In this document: positions 1-8,181 of the stretch, piece after piece
How positions within the stretch are numbered: the stretch's first letter is position 1
Layout: each line of letters starts with the position of its first letter
NCBI GenBank assembly: GCA_030620695.1
Contig: JAUXEA010000001.1
Span: 1-21,974 of the forward strand
Source: Candidatus Aenigmatarchaeota archaeon
Lineage (GTDB): Archaea > Aenigmatarchaeota > Aenigmatarchaeia > QMZS01
Length of the DNA: 21,974 nt
Direction: 5' to 3'
Made by a program: the position numbers and the translations under genes
Notes under the pieces: model-generated
What the model was told of the DNA's origin: nothing
The model's database searches: none
The model's input: the letters and a program-made list of their open reading frames with translations, nothing else

Positions 1-116
1 GGAATTGGTCCTCTTACAGAAGCACCGAGTTTCTCAACAGTTTCTTTTATATCCTTTGCTGTTTTTTCTAATTTCTCTTTATCCCTGCTCCAGAGTTTTA
101 TCTTTGCTCTTTGCAT
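1..116 (-). CDS. rps10: Small ribosomal subunit protein uS10 (S10P), N-terminal part
   Basis: Reading leftward from an ATG at 114-116 gives 38 residues beginning MQRAKIKLWSRD and reaching SVRGPI at the window edge. This matches the start of archaeal uS10, whose first strand and helix run MQKARIKL...DP.KLE...IKEIAEKTG...GPIPLPT. uS10 is part of the 30S subunit head. The gene continues outside the window, so length and downstream neighbours are unknown. It is transcribed divergently from the thermosome gene with 132 nt between them. In many archaea uS10 follows the EF-1A gene; whether it does here cannot be seen. Family call is fairly sure despite the short fragment. Confidence 0.85.
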   Translation of the reverse strand, partial: MQRAKIKLWSRDKEKLEKTAKDIKETVEKLGASVRGPI

Positions 117-204
117 AAATAATTAAAAATTTAAAGAATAGAGAGTTATCCGGATATAACCTTTAAAAGTATATAGTAGAAAATATATTTCTTTTAATTT
201 TTAA

Positions 205-243
205 CACCCCTTTTAAAGTTTTCTATCTAATTAAGTTTAGGTG
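205..243 (+). promoter_or_regulatory. Thermosome promoter and Shine-Dalgarno
   Basis: A C-rich stretch followed by TTTTAAAG at 211-218 looks like an archaeal BRE/TATA pair. TAGGTG at 238-243 is a Shine-Dalgarno-like site 5 nt before the ATG at 249. Most other genes in the window have no such site, so this is one of the few with a short leader. The other half of the 132-nt divergent region should hold the uS10 promoter; a TTTAAAT-like box on the minus strand near 130-137 fits. Confidence 0.5.
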
Positions 244-248
244 AAAAA

Positions 249-1877
249 ATGAACGGAGTAAATCAGCCAATATTAGTATTATCGGAAGATGCTTTGAGGC
301 AGACTGGAAAAGATGCACAGAGAGCAAATATTACCGCCGCAGTTTCAGTCTCAGAGATGATTAGAACCACATTAGGTCCGAGAGGAATGGATAAAATGCT
401 TGTTGATTCAACAGGAGACATTACAATTACAAATGATGGTGTAACAATTTTAAATGAAATGGAAATCCAGCATCCTGCAGCAAAAATGATAAGAGAAGTT
501 GCAAAAACACAGGAACAGGAGGTTGGGGACGGTACTACCACCGCAGTTGTTATGGGAGGACAGCTTTTAAAGAATGCCGGAGATTTGTTAGACCAGGGAA
601 TTCACAGGACAACAATTGTTAAAGGTTTCAGGCTGGCAATGAATAAAACAATTGAATTATTAAAAGAGCTAGGGGTAAAAGTTTCATTGGATAATACCGA
701 AGAATTAAAGAAAATTGCTTTGACTGCAATGACCGGAAAAGGAATTGAAAATGCAAAGGAAGAACTTGCAGAATTAGCAATAAAAGCAATAAATTATATT
801 GCACATGAGGAAGAAGGAAAAATTGTGATAAACCCTGATGATGTACAAATAGAAAAAAAGCAGGGAGGTTTTATCAAGGATACAGAATTAATTAAAGGAA
901 TTATTATTGATAAAGAAATAGTTCATCCTGCAATGCCAAAACTTGTTAAAAATGTAAAAATTGCATTAATAAATACTGCTTTGGAGATTAAATCAACAGA
1001 GACTGACGCAAAGATTTCAATAACAGACCCTGAAAAAATGCAGGGTTTTGCGGACCAGGAAGCAAGAATGCTAAAAAATCTTGCAGAAAAAGTTAAGCAG
1101 AGCGGAGCAAATGTTGTTTTCTGCCAGAAAGGAATAGATGATATGGTTCAGTATTATTTGGCAAAATACGGGGTTCTTGCGGCAAGGAGAGTAAAGGAAA
1201 GTGACATGGAAAAACTTGCAAAAGCAACAGGTGCAAGAATAATTTCAGGCAAGGAGATTTCACAGGAAGATTTGGGGGAAGCAGGTTTGGTTCAGGAAAA
1301 GAAAATAGGTGAAGACAAAATGCTTTTTGTAAGAGAATGCAGGGAGCCAAAAGCAGTTTCCATATTGATAAGAGGGGGAACAGAGCATGTTGTTGATGAA
1401 GCAAAGAGAGCAATGGATGATGCCATCTTGGGAATTGCATCCACACTTGAACTTTCTTCTTATGTATATGGGGGAGGAGCAATAGAACTGGAATTAGCAA
1501 GAAAACTAAGAGAATATGCTATTAGCATTGGAGGAAAAGAGCAACTTGCAATAAACACTTTTGCAGAGACTTTGGAGATAATTCCAAGAACACTTGCAGA
1601 GAGTGCGGGAAAAGATGCAATAGAATTATTAGTTGCTGCAAGGAGTAAGCATGAGGCAGGCAGCACAGAATATGGAATAAATGTCTCAGAAGGAAAAACA
1701 GATGATATGAGAAGATTAGGTGTTGTAGAGCCAACAAAAATAAAAGTTCAGGCAGTTTCTTCTGCAACAGATGTGGCAGAGATGATTTTGAGAATAGATG
1801 ATATAATTACATCAGGAAAATCAAGTGCCCCAATGCCACCCGGAGGAATGGGGGGTATGGGTGGAATGGGTTATTAG
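249..1877 (+). CDS. ths: Thermosome subunit (group II chaperonin)
   Basis: ATP-dependent cytosolic chaperonin subunit that builds a double-ring folding chamber. The 542 residues match the usual 540-560. Visible signatures are [10 protein letters not shown] (residues 42-51), NDGVTIL (62-68) and the nucleotide-binding GDGTTT (93-98) of the equatorial domain, an apical middle part, and GGGAIELEL and GINV near the C-terminal equatorial half. The protein ends in the Gly/Met-rich tail [11 protein letters not shown] typical of thermosomes. Only this subunit gene is in the window; homo- or hetero-oligomer cannot be decided. The start is supported by the Shine-Dalgarno-like site just upstream. It is followed by a strong hairpin. 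Confidence 0.97.
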   Translation: MNGVNQPILVLSEDALRQTGKDAQRANITAAVSVSEMIRTTLGPRGMDKMLVDSTGDITITNDGVTILNEMEIQHPAAKMIREVAKTQEQEVGDGTTTAVVMGGQLLKNAGDLLDQGIHRTTIVKGFRLAMNKTIELLKELGVKVSLDNTEELKKIALTAMTGKGIENAKEELAELAIKAINYIAHEEEGKIVINPDDVQIEKKQGGFIKDTELIKGIIIDKEIVHPAMPKLVKNVKIALINTALEIKSTETDAKISITDPEKMQGFADQEARMLKNLAEKVKQSGANVVFCQKGIDDMVQYYLAKYGVLAARRVKESDMEKLAKATGARIISGKEISQEDLGEAGLVQEKKIGEDKMLFVRECREPKAVSILIRGGTEHVVDEAKRAMDDAILGIASTLELSSYVYGGGAIELELARKLREYAISIGGKEQLAINTFAETLEIIPRTLAESAGKDAIELLVAARSKHEAGSTEYGINVSEGKTDDMRRLGVVEPTKIKVQAVSSATDVAEMILRIDDIITSGKSSAPMPPGGMGGMGGMGY

Positions 1878-1922
1878 TTTTGATTTTTCGGGTTCAGAAA
1901 GGGAACCAAAAAATTATCAAAA
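1878..1922 (+). terminator. Extended hairpin after the thermosome gene
   Basis: Directly after the stop codon, TTTTGAT (1878-1884) can pair with ATCAAAA (1916-1922), and an inner GGTTC (1891-1895) with GAACC (1902-1906), with T-rich and A-rich strands between them. The result is an imperfect hairpin of about 45 nt. It may end or stabilise the transcript. Archaeal termination usually relies on U tracts rather than hairpins, so the role is inferred. Confidence 0.45.
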
Positions 1923-2041
1923 TTCATATTTTAAATAGAAAATAACTTTAATTTGTCATGGAAATAAAATTTGAGGGGAACAAAAAAATATGAATTCTGA
2001 ATTAGAAGAATCAAAAGAGTAATATAAAAAACAAGGGAGAA

Positions 2042-2049
2042 TTTATAAA
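2042..2049 (+). promoter_or_regulatory. TATA-like box of the SerRS-like gene
   Basis: TTTATAAA lies 25 nt before the ATG at 2067, the spacing expected for a leaderless archaeal transcript. No Shine-Dalgarno site is visible before the start. Confidence 0.5.
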
Positions 2050-2066
2050 ATAAGTCCTTTTAAATT

Positions 2067-3281
2067 ATGGACTGCAAACTTGAATTAACATTAGTTTTTT
2101 CTTCTGATTTAGACCAGACTCTTTATGCTTATCTCTTGAAAGAAATAAAAAGTTTAGCAAAAACAGAATTTTTAAGGGGTATTTATAAGTCGAACAGATT
2201 ATTCCTGAATTTTGAGTCAGACAAAGAATTATCCGGACTTATTTTCAAGGTAGTTAAAAGATTAAAGGAAGTTGGAAGAGTTTATAAGTTGGGTGTCAGG
2301 GATTTTTATGTTCCTTATTATGAACTGTGTTTCACCTGCGATTTTACAGGTAAAGTGAAAATTCCTGTCGGGACCTGTATTTGCAATGGTGAGAATTGCA
2401 GACTCATTTTTATGAACCTGGAGAAAAACTTTTTAAGAGGGGGCGTGAACAGGACAATAAATCGGATAAATTCAAAAATAGCAAAAAAAGAATTCGTGTT
2501 GGCTTCGGAAAAGAAAAAAGAAACAAGTTTTGAGGGAGACCCGATTGAAGAAATGAAGAAAAATAATTTAATAAAGAAAGGTTTGATTAAAGAGGAAAAT
2601 TTCTACCTGCCGGAAGGTGCGAAATTAATCAACATTTTAAAAAACAAAATTCTAATTGAATTTAAAAACAAATTTAAAATAGAGGAGATTTTCATTCCAT
2701 CTTACACCCCTCTTAATTTGCTGAGTAATGAGAATATTATAGAGTTTATACCACCTGAGGTTTTTTCAGAGATTGTGGCAAAACCAAAAGACAAAAACAA
2801 AACTTATGAGTCTTATTATCTTTTGGGAAAAGTTCCGAAAATAGAAACTGAAAATATTGGAATACTTTTTGATGAACTACCACTGATTTTGTATAAAGCT
2901 CTTGAAAACAAAAAAATAGACAAAGAAATGTTTTTTTATTATTTAAGCAATTTAAAGTTGGTTATCACCTTTTTTGATAATAAAAAAAACTATGAATTTT
3001 TAAAAAAAGATATAACCGAGTTTGTGAAACAACTAATTGATTCTTTTGATTTGAGATACAGAATTTTAGTAAAAAAATTAAACGGGGAATTATTCAGGTT
3101 TCAATCTTATATTCCATACAAAAAGAGCTGGCTTTCTGTTCTGGATATTTATTTCTCTAATGAGAACTATACAAGACCATTTAAAATAGAAGGAAAAAGC
3201 GGGGAAATAGTAATATACCTTGAAAATTTTTTGATTTCTGAAATTGCACAAAAAGGGTATTCTACTGGTTCTGTAAAATGA
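2067..3281 (+). CDS. Degenerate type-2 (methanogen-type) seryl-tRNA synthetase homologue
   Basis: The 404 residues follow the layout of the rare type-2 SerRS but look decayed. Residues 1-90 resemble its N-terminal tRNA-binding domain, including KRLKEVGRVYKLGVRDF (64-80). Residues 165-215 resemble the entry into the class II catalytic fold (GLIKEENFYLPEGAKL, then IEEIFIPSYTPL). Residues 345-397 align by eye with its end: FRFQSYIPYKKSWL for F.AYLPYRG...WL, FKIEGKSGE for FNIKGQSGEEL, and EIAQKG for FLAQKG. The family's motif 3 region, SGCSGIGLERW, with the arginine and a zinc-ligand cysteine, is replaced by VIYLENFLISE, so serine activation is unlikely. Cysteines 88, 91, 104, 106 and 111 could form a new metal site between the domains. 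Family type-2 enzymes are about 500 residues. The role is unknown; tRNA binding or a regulatory part is possible. Family assignment is from memory of the motifs, not from a search. Confidence 0.6.
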   Translation: MDCKLELTLVFSSDLDQTLYAYLLKEIKSLAKTEFLRGIYKSNRLFLNFESDKELSGLIFKVVKRLKEVGRVYKLGVRDFYVPYYELCFTCDFTGKVKIPVGTCICNGENCRLIFMNLEKNFLRGGVNRTINRINSKIAKKEFVLASEKKKETSFEGDPIEEMKKNNLIKKGLIKEENFYLPEGAKLINILKNKILIEFKNKFKIEEIFIPSYTPLNLLSNENIIEFIPPEVFSEIVAKPKDKNKTYESYYLLGKVPKIETENIGILFDELPLILYKALENKKIDKEMFFYYLSNLKLVITFFDNKKNYEFLKKDITEFVKQLIDSFDLRYRILVKKLNGELFRFQSYIPYKKSWLSVLDIYFSNENYTRPFKIEGKSGEIVIYLENFLISEIAQKGYSTGSVK

Positions 3282-3559
3282 AGTTCATCTAATTCTGTCT
3301 TATCTTCATACGATATTTGCCGAAGTCAAGTGAAGTTCAATATTTTGGTACTTAGACCCATCTAAACCCTAAAATTTAAAAGAATGAAAAATGAAGTTAG
3401 AACTTCCATGTGAAGTAAGGGTCTCCCTACAAATGCAGTTGAAATGGAGTTCATTTTTAGGTGGAATTGGGAAAAAATGAAAAAATTAATCAAAAGAAAT
3501 TTCTTCTGATTGAAAAAAAGTTGGGGGTAGTAATTATACAATCTAAAAGATAAATAAAG
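3282..3559. other. Convergent intergenic region with repeated TGAAGT motifs
   Basis: No convincing gene lies in these 278 nt between two convergent genes. TGAAGTTCA occurs at the SerRS-like stop (3279) and again at 3331, with the relatives TGAAGTTAG at 3392, TGAAGTAAG at 3411 and TGGAGTTCA near 3435. AGACCC (3354-3359) can pair with GGGTCT (3419-3424), and GAAGTT-AG-AACTTC (about 3393-3406) is a short palindrome. This may be a structured RNA or remains of a repeat; no known RNA family is recognised. Confidence 0.3.
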
Positions 3560-4057
3560 TTATTTTAGTTCTTCAAACTCACCAATTTCTTTATTTTTTC
3601 TAACATTGTCCCAGGAGAAAATTTTGCCGTTCATTGTTATATAAACACCATTTGGCAATGATTGAACAGAAGTTATTGCACAACCTAAATTAAAAAGAGC
3701 ATCAGAACCACCAAAAGTATAAGGAATCATAGCACCAAGCAAAATAATAGTTTTGTCTTTGATAGCCTTTCCCAAAACCTGTGCAGTTTCAACCATAGTA
3801 TCAGTTCCGTGAGTTACTATTAATTTGTCTTCTTCACATTCTCTACATTTTTGCAAAATTTTCTCCCTATCAGAATCAACCATATCTAGACTATCTTTGA
3901 GCATTATTATTTCCAGTTTAATATCCATTTTGCATTTGGCTTGTTTTAACATCTCGGGTAAATTTGTTTTTGTGAAAATTAATTCACCATTAAGTTGATT
4001 ATACTCTTTATCAATTGTTCCTCCCGTTCCTATAATCAATATTTTCTTCTTTTCCAT
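3560..4057 (-). CDS. Single-domain L-asparaginase-like protein
   Basis: Hydrolysis of asparagine to aspartate and ammonia is the family reaction. The 165 residues contain the N-terminal asparaginase signature IIGTGGTID (8-16) with the putative nucleophile Thr14, and the second signature VTHGTDTM (81-88) with Thr85 and Asp86. LLGAMIPYTFGGSDALFNLG (107-126) matches the next conserved block. Normal type I/II asparaginases and GatD have about 330 residues with a second C-terminal domain, which is absent here with no trace downstream. Short one-domain members exist in bacteria and archaea, so this is probably intact rather than truncated. Substrate is unproven. It is transcribed divergently from aIF2 gamma, with 65 nt between. 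Confidence 0.8.
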   Translation of the reverse strand: MEKKKILIIGTGGTIDKEYNQLNGELIFTKTNLPEMLKQAKCKMDIKLEIIMLKDSLDMVDSDREKILQKCRECEEDKLIVTHGTDTMVETAQVLGKAIKDKTIILLGAMIPYTFGGSDALFNLGCAITSVQSLPNGVYITMNGKIFSWDNVRKNKEIGEFEELK

Positions 4058-4122
4058 ATCTATAAATTGGGTTTAAATTATTAATCCTAAAATCACCAAT
4101 AATAAAACGAAAATAATAATTT

Positions 4123-5280
4123 ATGCACCCTGAATTAAATATTGGAATTGTTGGTCATGTTGACCACGGGAAAACAACTTTAGTTGAGGCCCTCACAGGA
4201 AAATGGGTGGATACTTTTTCCGAAGAAAAAAAGAGGGGAATTACAATTAGATTGGGGTACGCTGATTTCTCTGTTTATAAATGCAAAAAAGGCGGAAAAT
4301 TAGGAGTTAATGAAAAATGCATTTCCTGTTTTTCTGATTGCGAATTAGAGAAAACTTTTTCATTGGTTGATGCCCCCGGGCATGAGAGTTTAATTCCTGT
4401 TGTCCTCACAGGCGCTTCTTTATTTAATGCGGCAATTCTGGTAATTGCAGCAAATGAAAAATGTCCCCAGCCCCAGACTTTAGAACATTTAAGGGCTCTG
4501 GAAATCGGGGAAATTGAAAATATAATAATTGTCCAGAACAAAGTTGACCTTGTCTCAAAGGAAGAAACACAGAAAAATTACAATGAAATAAAGGAATTTA
4601 TTAAGGGAACAATTGCAGAGAATTCCAAAATAATCCCTGTCTCTGCCCAGCAAAGGGTTGGAATTGAGTTCTTATTGAAAGAACTTTTGCTTATAAAAAA
4701 ACCGGAATATCCTTCCGGAGATTTTCTGTTTCTAATTGCAAGGTCATTTGATGCAAACAAACCAGGAATTGCTCCAAAAGAACTGGGAGGGGGAGTAATT
4801 GGGGGAAGTGTTGTCCGGGGAAAATTAAGAGATGGGGAAGAAGTAATAATAAAACCGGTCTCAATTGGAGACAAATATGTTGAACTAAAAACAAGGATAA
4901 AAAAAATAAGAAAAAGTGAATCAGAAGTTGAAGAAGCCACCTGCGGGGGTCTTGTTGCTTTAGAAACAAGTTTAGACCCAAGTCTGGCAAAAACAGATGG
5001 ATTAGTAGGCTGTGTTGTAGGAATCAAAAATCTTCCGGACACAATTTACGAACTTGAAACAGAGTATAAGTTGTTTAATGAATATGAATTAAAAACAGGG
5101 GATATTTTGCTTGCAACATGCAGAAACAGCAGAAGTACAGGAAAAATTGTTTCAATAAATAAAGAGAGGGTAAAAATAGAACTTAAATTGCCTGTTTGTG
5201 CGGACAAGGGAAATAAAGTCAGCTATTCAAAATTAATAGAAGGAAAGTGGCATCTGGTCGGGTGGGGCAGGGTTAATTAA
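4123..5280 (+). CDS. eif2g: Translation initiation factor aIF2 subunit gamma
   Basis: GTPase subunit of the heterotrimeric factor that brings initiator Met-tRNA to the small ribosomal subunit. G1 is GHVDHGKTT (11-19), the switch region is KKRGITIRLGYAD (36-48), G3 is DAPGHE (83-88), G4 is NKVD (139-142) and G5 is SAQ (174-176). A zinc knuckle with Cys54, Cys66, Cys69 and Cys73 between G2 and G3 sets aIF2 gamma apart from EF-1A and SelB. Two beta-barrel domains follow. With 385 residues it is a little shorter than the usual 405-415. The ATG lies about 20-25 nt after an AATAATAAAAC TATA-like stretch, so the transcript is probably leaderless. The alpha and beta subunits are not in this window. 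Confidence 0.95.
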   Translation: MHPELNIGIVGHVDHGKTTLVEALTGKWVDTFSEEKKRGITIRLGYADFSVYKCKKGGKLGVNEKCISCFSDCELEKTFSLVDAPGHESLIPVVLTGASLFNAAILVIAANEKCPQPQTLEHLRALEIGEIENIIIVQNKVDLVSKEETQKNYNEIKEFIKGTIAENSKIIPVSAQQRVGIEFLLKELLLIKKPEYPSGDFLFLIARSFDANKPGIAPKELGGGVIGGSVVRGKLRDGEEVIIKPVSIGDKYVELKTRIKKIRKSESEVEEATCGGLVALETSLDPSLAKTDGLVGCVVGIKNLPDTIYELETEYKLFNEYELKTGDILLATCRNSRSTGKIVSINKERVKIELKLPVCADKGNKVSYSKLIEGKWHLVGWGRVN

Positions 5281-5285
5281 ATACT

Positions 5286-5335
5286 CAAAAATCTCTGATT
5301 TTTGTTTGAATATAAAATTGTTTTTTATACAATTT
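5286..5335 (+). terminator. Two hairpins after the aIF2 gamma gene
   Basis: CAAAAATC (5286-5293) and GATTTTTG (5297-5304) form a perfect 8-bp stem with a 3-nt TCT loop. AAATTGT (5315-5321) and ACAATTT (5329-5335) form a second stem around a T-rich loop. They probably mark the 3' end of the transcript. The first has the same tight 3-nt-loop form as the dispersed hairpins elsewhere in the window. The rest of the gap to 5432 shows nothing else recognisable. Confidence 0.45.
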
Positions 5336-5432
5336 CAGTTTGCATTGTATTTCTCCTTCAATAATGAGTCCACTAAATCATCCAGTTTACAAGTTGCAAG
5401 AAAAATACATTATTATAGTCATAACACCTGTG

Positions 5433-5440
5433 TATTTATA
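5433..5440 (+). promoter_or_regulatory. TATA-like box of the DUF1861 gene
   Basis: TATTTATA lies 28 nt before the ATG at 5461, with no Shine-Dalgarno site, consistent with a leaderless transcript. Confidence 0.5.
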
Positions 5441-5460
5441 AGGACTTAGGATAGATTGTT

Positions 5461-6447
5461 ATGACGGGGTATAAATCCAAAACATGTGCAGAATTAATAA
5501 AGGAATATAATCAAGGAGAACTGCCAATGGGAGATATACTAAAATTTAGAGGTGTTGATGGGTTAGATGTTTGTAATGGTGTTCTTTTTGAGAAATATAT
5601 TATTGGGAGAGTTGAACCTTCAATGAAAGATAATGGCTCAAAAGTTATGTTTTTCCGTAAAAATGGGGATAATGATTATTTATTGCATGATACTGCACCC
5701 ACATTTGATTTGCAGGACCCATTTATTACACGAATTAAGGATGAATTGGTATTAGGAGGTGTTAAAATTTATCCTATCAGAACGAGAAGAAACGATAGGA
5801 TGTCAAGAAAAAGAAAATATAAGAGGTTAGGATACGAGACCATTTTTTATAAAGGAAACAATATTGAAAAATTAGAATTGGTTGGTGAAGGAGTAGATGG
5901 GATGAAAGATATACGTCTTGTAGAATTGCCAGATGAAAACGCTATTGGTGTTTTTACCAGACCAGAAAGAAAAGTTAAAGAAGATGGTAACACTAAATAC
6001 ATTAAAGAGATTGGTTTTACTAAAATAAACTCTCTTGATGAGTTTAATAAACAGAATATCAAAGCAGCAAAACCAATAATAAAGTTTGCTGAAGATGAGT
6101 TTGGGGGTGTTAATGAGGCTTATTTGTTGGAAGATGGGGAGATTGGTGTTTTAGGTCATATTGCATATGTAGAAAGAGGGAGATACAGTACGGATAAAAA
6201 GCATTATTATGCAAAAACTTTTAGATTCAATCCAAAGACCTATCAAATTTCAGATTTAAAGATTATTGCCACAAGAGATAATTTCCCTGAGGGACAAACT
6301 AAAGAACTTCCAGGAAGAAATCCGGATCATTTAAAAGATGTAATATTCCCCACGGGAATAAGAAAAAGTAGAGAGGGAACCACCATTCTATATGCAGGAT
6401 TAAGTGATAAGGAAATGGGTAAAGCAGATATACCTTATCCGTTTTGA
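5461..6447 (+). CDS. DUF1861 family protein (predicted five-bladed beta-propeller, glycosidase-like)
   Basis: The 328 residues match the DUF1861 pattern: an N-terminal strand with GRVEPSMKDNGSKVMFF (49-65), FDLQDPFITRI near residue 85 followed by ELVLGGVKIYP, and a C-terminal block HLKDVIFPTGIRKS...TTILYAGLSDKE ending in IPYPF. Family structures are five-bladed propellers related to the GH32/43/130 glycosidase fold. Substrate and catalytic acids are not established here. No signal peptide is seen, so it is likely cytosolic. The family is mainly bacterial, so this copy may have been acquired. A small unknown gene follows on the same strand but has its own TATA-like box. Confidence 0.75.
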   Translation: MTGYKSKTCAELIKEYNQGELPMGDILKFRGVDGLDVCNGVLFEKYIIGRVEPSMKDNGSKVMFFRKNGDNDYLLHDTAPTFDLQDPFITRIKDELVLGGVKIYPIRTRRNDRMSRKRKYKRLGYETIFYKGNNIEKLELVGEGVDGMKDIRLVELPDENAIGVFTRPERKVKEDGNTKYIKEIGFTKINSLDEFNKQNIKAAKPIIKFAEDEFGGVNEAYLLEDGEIGVLGHIAYVERGRYSTDKKHYYAKTFRFNPKTYQISDLKIIATRDNFPEGQTKELPGRNPDHLKDVIFPTGIRKSREGTTILYAGLSDKEMGKADIPYPF

Positions 6448-6570
6448 AAGGATTTTTTAATATTGGATTCTCCTCATATGTTGAAATGAAAATAAGGTCT
6501 GGTTTTTTAACTAAATTTTTCTAAAGTGCAAAATTGGGGTTTAGAGAGGGTTTTCTCCGAGATTTGTTCC

Positions 6571-6578
6571 TTAAATAG
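6571..6578 (+). promoter_or_regulatory. TATA-like box deciding the start at 6607
   Basis: TTAAATAG lies 36-29 nt before the ATG at 6607. An upstream GTG at 6526 is in the same frame, but it lies before this box and would add 27 residues with no family support. The internal ATG is therefore preferred. Confidence 0.45.
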
Positions 6579-6606
6579 TTTTAATGGTTATCTATTAGTG
6601 GTTAAA

Positions 6607-6981
6607 ATGAAAGAATATGCAATTTCAATGGAACCTGTGAAGGAAAAATTAAGAAATCTTCAAGAGTATATGCCAGATGGATTAGATATAATTTATGACT
6701 TTGGGAAATATTTAGCAGATAAATTACCTCCAAAACTTGTTCCTATAGGTTTTAATATAGCCACAGGAGCAATGATAAACGCTTTGGAAGCAGGTGTTGA
6801 TGAAGTTTCTGGAGAACCAATCAGGAATAGTTTAACAGGATATGATTCTATAGCTTATTATCTTTTGAGAGAGATTGTGCCAGATATTGCGGAAGCGGTT
6901 TGTCCTGAAGACTTTGCAAAAGATGTAAAGAAAATCTACGAACAAGTCAATGTAGAAATGCAAAAGAAATCAAGAAAATAA
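6607..6981 (+). CDS. Hypothetical helical protein
   Basis: This is 124 residues from the preferred ATG, starting MKEYAISMEPVKEKL and ending MQKKSRK. I do not recognise the family. The sequence looks all-helical and acidic in the middle, with a moderately hydrophobic stretch KLVPIGFNIATGAMINALEAG that is too polar to be a clear membrane span. A single cysteine lies in the segment AVCPEDFAKD. It follows the DUF1861 gene by 159 nt with its own TATA-like box and converges on the ATP-grasp gene with a 15-nt gap. Confidence 0.65.
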   Translation: MKEYAISMEPVKEKLRNLQEYMPDGLDIIYDFGKYLADKLPPKLVPIGFNIATGAMINALEAGVDEVSGEPIRNSLTGYDSIAYYLLREIVPDIAEAVCPEDFAKDVKKIYEQVNVEMQKKSRK

Positions 6982-6996
6982 ATACGTATAAAATAT

Positions 6997-7920
6997 TTAG
7001 CATATGCTATATGGAGGCAGTGGAAGAAGTCTTGCTAATTTTCTCCAGAGTATCCTATCCCATCTTGCTTTTGTTTCTTCTTTCTTCTCAAGCATGGCAT
7101 TCAGCAAAATATTTGCCACATTTTTACCTGATATTTTTTGGTACATTAAAAGGTCAGGGTCCACACACACATCAATTGCATAGTATTCTCCTTCTTTCTC
7201 TATTATATCAACTTCGCAGCACAAAGCCCCAACTTCTTTGGCAACTTTCCTTCCAATTTCGCTTAATTCATCAGAAGGTCGCAGGGAGATTCTGCTTTGA
7301 GCTATATTACTCCTGTTTTCTCCCTGTTTTGGAATCTCCTTTATTCCTATTACCTCTTCACCAATTATCAGGAGTTTGGTAACTTCTCCTTCTATTACTT
7401 CCTGCATATAAAAAGATTTTGATGTGCTGTGCATACTATCTACTATAGACTTTGCTGCGGACTTTTCGTTTATTACCATAACACCTTTTCCTCCATGAAC
7501 ATTTGCAAGTTTGAAAACAATCTTATCAAATTTACTCACAATATTTTTGCTTACTTCCGGGGATAATGCCAGATAGGTTTTTGGGTATTTTACTTTTGCT
7601 CTATCAAATACTTTTGCCAAAAGTGCTCTATTGGATAAATAAAGAGAAGCCTTTGGTTCATGACTTAGGGCTACTTTCTTTGTATGCAGAATATTTGAAA
7701 CCAGATAACTGAAAGGGAACATATCACACCGCACATGCATGATACAGGAATTATAATTTGTTATATCTTTATCCCTGTACATAATCTTTTCATATCCTTC
7801 TATGTAGAGTTTTGGAAGTGTTACTAAAATACTGTGGGATATTTCTTTAAATTTCTTGGACTCTTCATAGATATAAAGGGCAGATTTATCATCCTTATTA
7901 CCAATTACACAAAGTTTCAT
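6997..7920 (-). CDS. RimK-like ATP-grasp ligase
   Basis: ATP-grasp enzymes of this group join a carboxylate to an amine through an acyl-phosphate, as in RimK, LysX and glutathione synthetase. The 307 residues show the expected order: a Rossmann-like N-terminal domain, an ATP-binding lysine in IVFKLAN (Lys137), the Gly-rich loop GGKGVMVI (143-150), the adenine-binding strand FYMQEVIEG (170-178), and metal-binding acids in CCEVDII and YYAIDVCVDPDLL (234-258). The last motif is usually IEVNxxPGL; Glu to Asp and Asn to Val/Asp changes here mark it as divergent. Neighbours give no hint of the substrate, so ribosomal protein, lysine carrier or coenzyme glutamylation all remain open. Confidence 0.8.
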   Translation of the reverse strand: MKLCVIGNKDDKSALYIYEESKKFKEISHSILVTLPKLYIEGYEKIMYRDKDITNYNSCIMHVRCDMFPFSYLVSNILHTKKVALSHEPKASLYLSNRALLAKVFDRAKVKYPKTYLALSPEVSKNIVSKFDKIVFKLANVHGGKGVMVINEKSAAKSIVDSMHSTSKSFYMQEVIEGEVTKLLIIGEEVIGIKEIPKQGENRSNIAQSRISLRPSDELSEIGRKVAKEVGALCCEVDIIEKEGEYYAIDVCVDPDLLMYQKISGKNVANILLNAMLEKKEETKARWDRILWRKLARLLPLPPYSIC

Positions 7921-8085
7921 ATTCTAATTTTTATTCTTTAACTTCTTCATTTACTTTTATCATATTATCTATCAGATTTAAACAATAGGTAGGCCAGATT
8001 TATATTTTTATAGGAGAAAAGGGGAAATTAGAGCTTGTAGTTCTGCATATTGTTTAAATTTCTCTGTGTTTTGAAGCAGTTGAAA

Positions 8086-8154
8086 ATGTCCGGCGTAATT
8101 GAGGAATTAATCAAAAACTGGGCAGAGAAAAAACCCAAAGAGACAAAAGTATAG
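8086..8154 (+). CDS. Possible 22-residue leader ORF before rrp42
   Basis: ATG at 8086 opens MSGVIEELIKNWAEKKPKETKV and stops at 8152-8154, 27 nt before the Rrp42 start. The peptide is charged and helix-like. A TATA-like TTATATTTTTATAG lies upstream near 8000-8013, too far for a leaderless start. It may be a leader peptide, the tail of a lost gene, or chance; there is no homology to support it. Confidence 0.2.
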   Translation: MSGVIEELIKNWAEKKPKETKV

Positions 8155-8181
8155 ACTATCTTATAATTTTTATTTTTAATT

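Noticed and set aside
1093..1767. Long open frames on the minus strand within the thermosome gene.
   Set aside because: They are antisense shadows of an unmistakable thermosome coding sequence and encode Leu/His-rich nonsense.
1958..2022. Two tiny overlapping ORFs (11 and 10 codons) after a good TATA-like box at 1929-1938; one extra A in the A run would join them.
   Set aside because: A joined product would be only 21 residues with no recognisable feature, and the AT-rich stretch makes both the box and the ORFs likely by chance.
6526..6606. GTG start at 6526 adding 27 residues to the small gene after DUF1861.
   Set aside because: The TATA-like box at 6571-6578 lies inside that extension, and the ATG at 6607 follows it at leaderless spacing.
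7011..7382. A 123-residue plus-strand open frame with hydrophobic content.
   Set aside because: It lies wholly opposite the ATP-grasp gene, whose motifs are clear; composition is that of an antisense frame.
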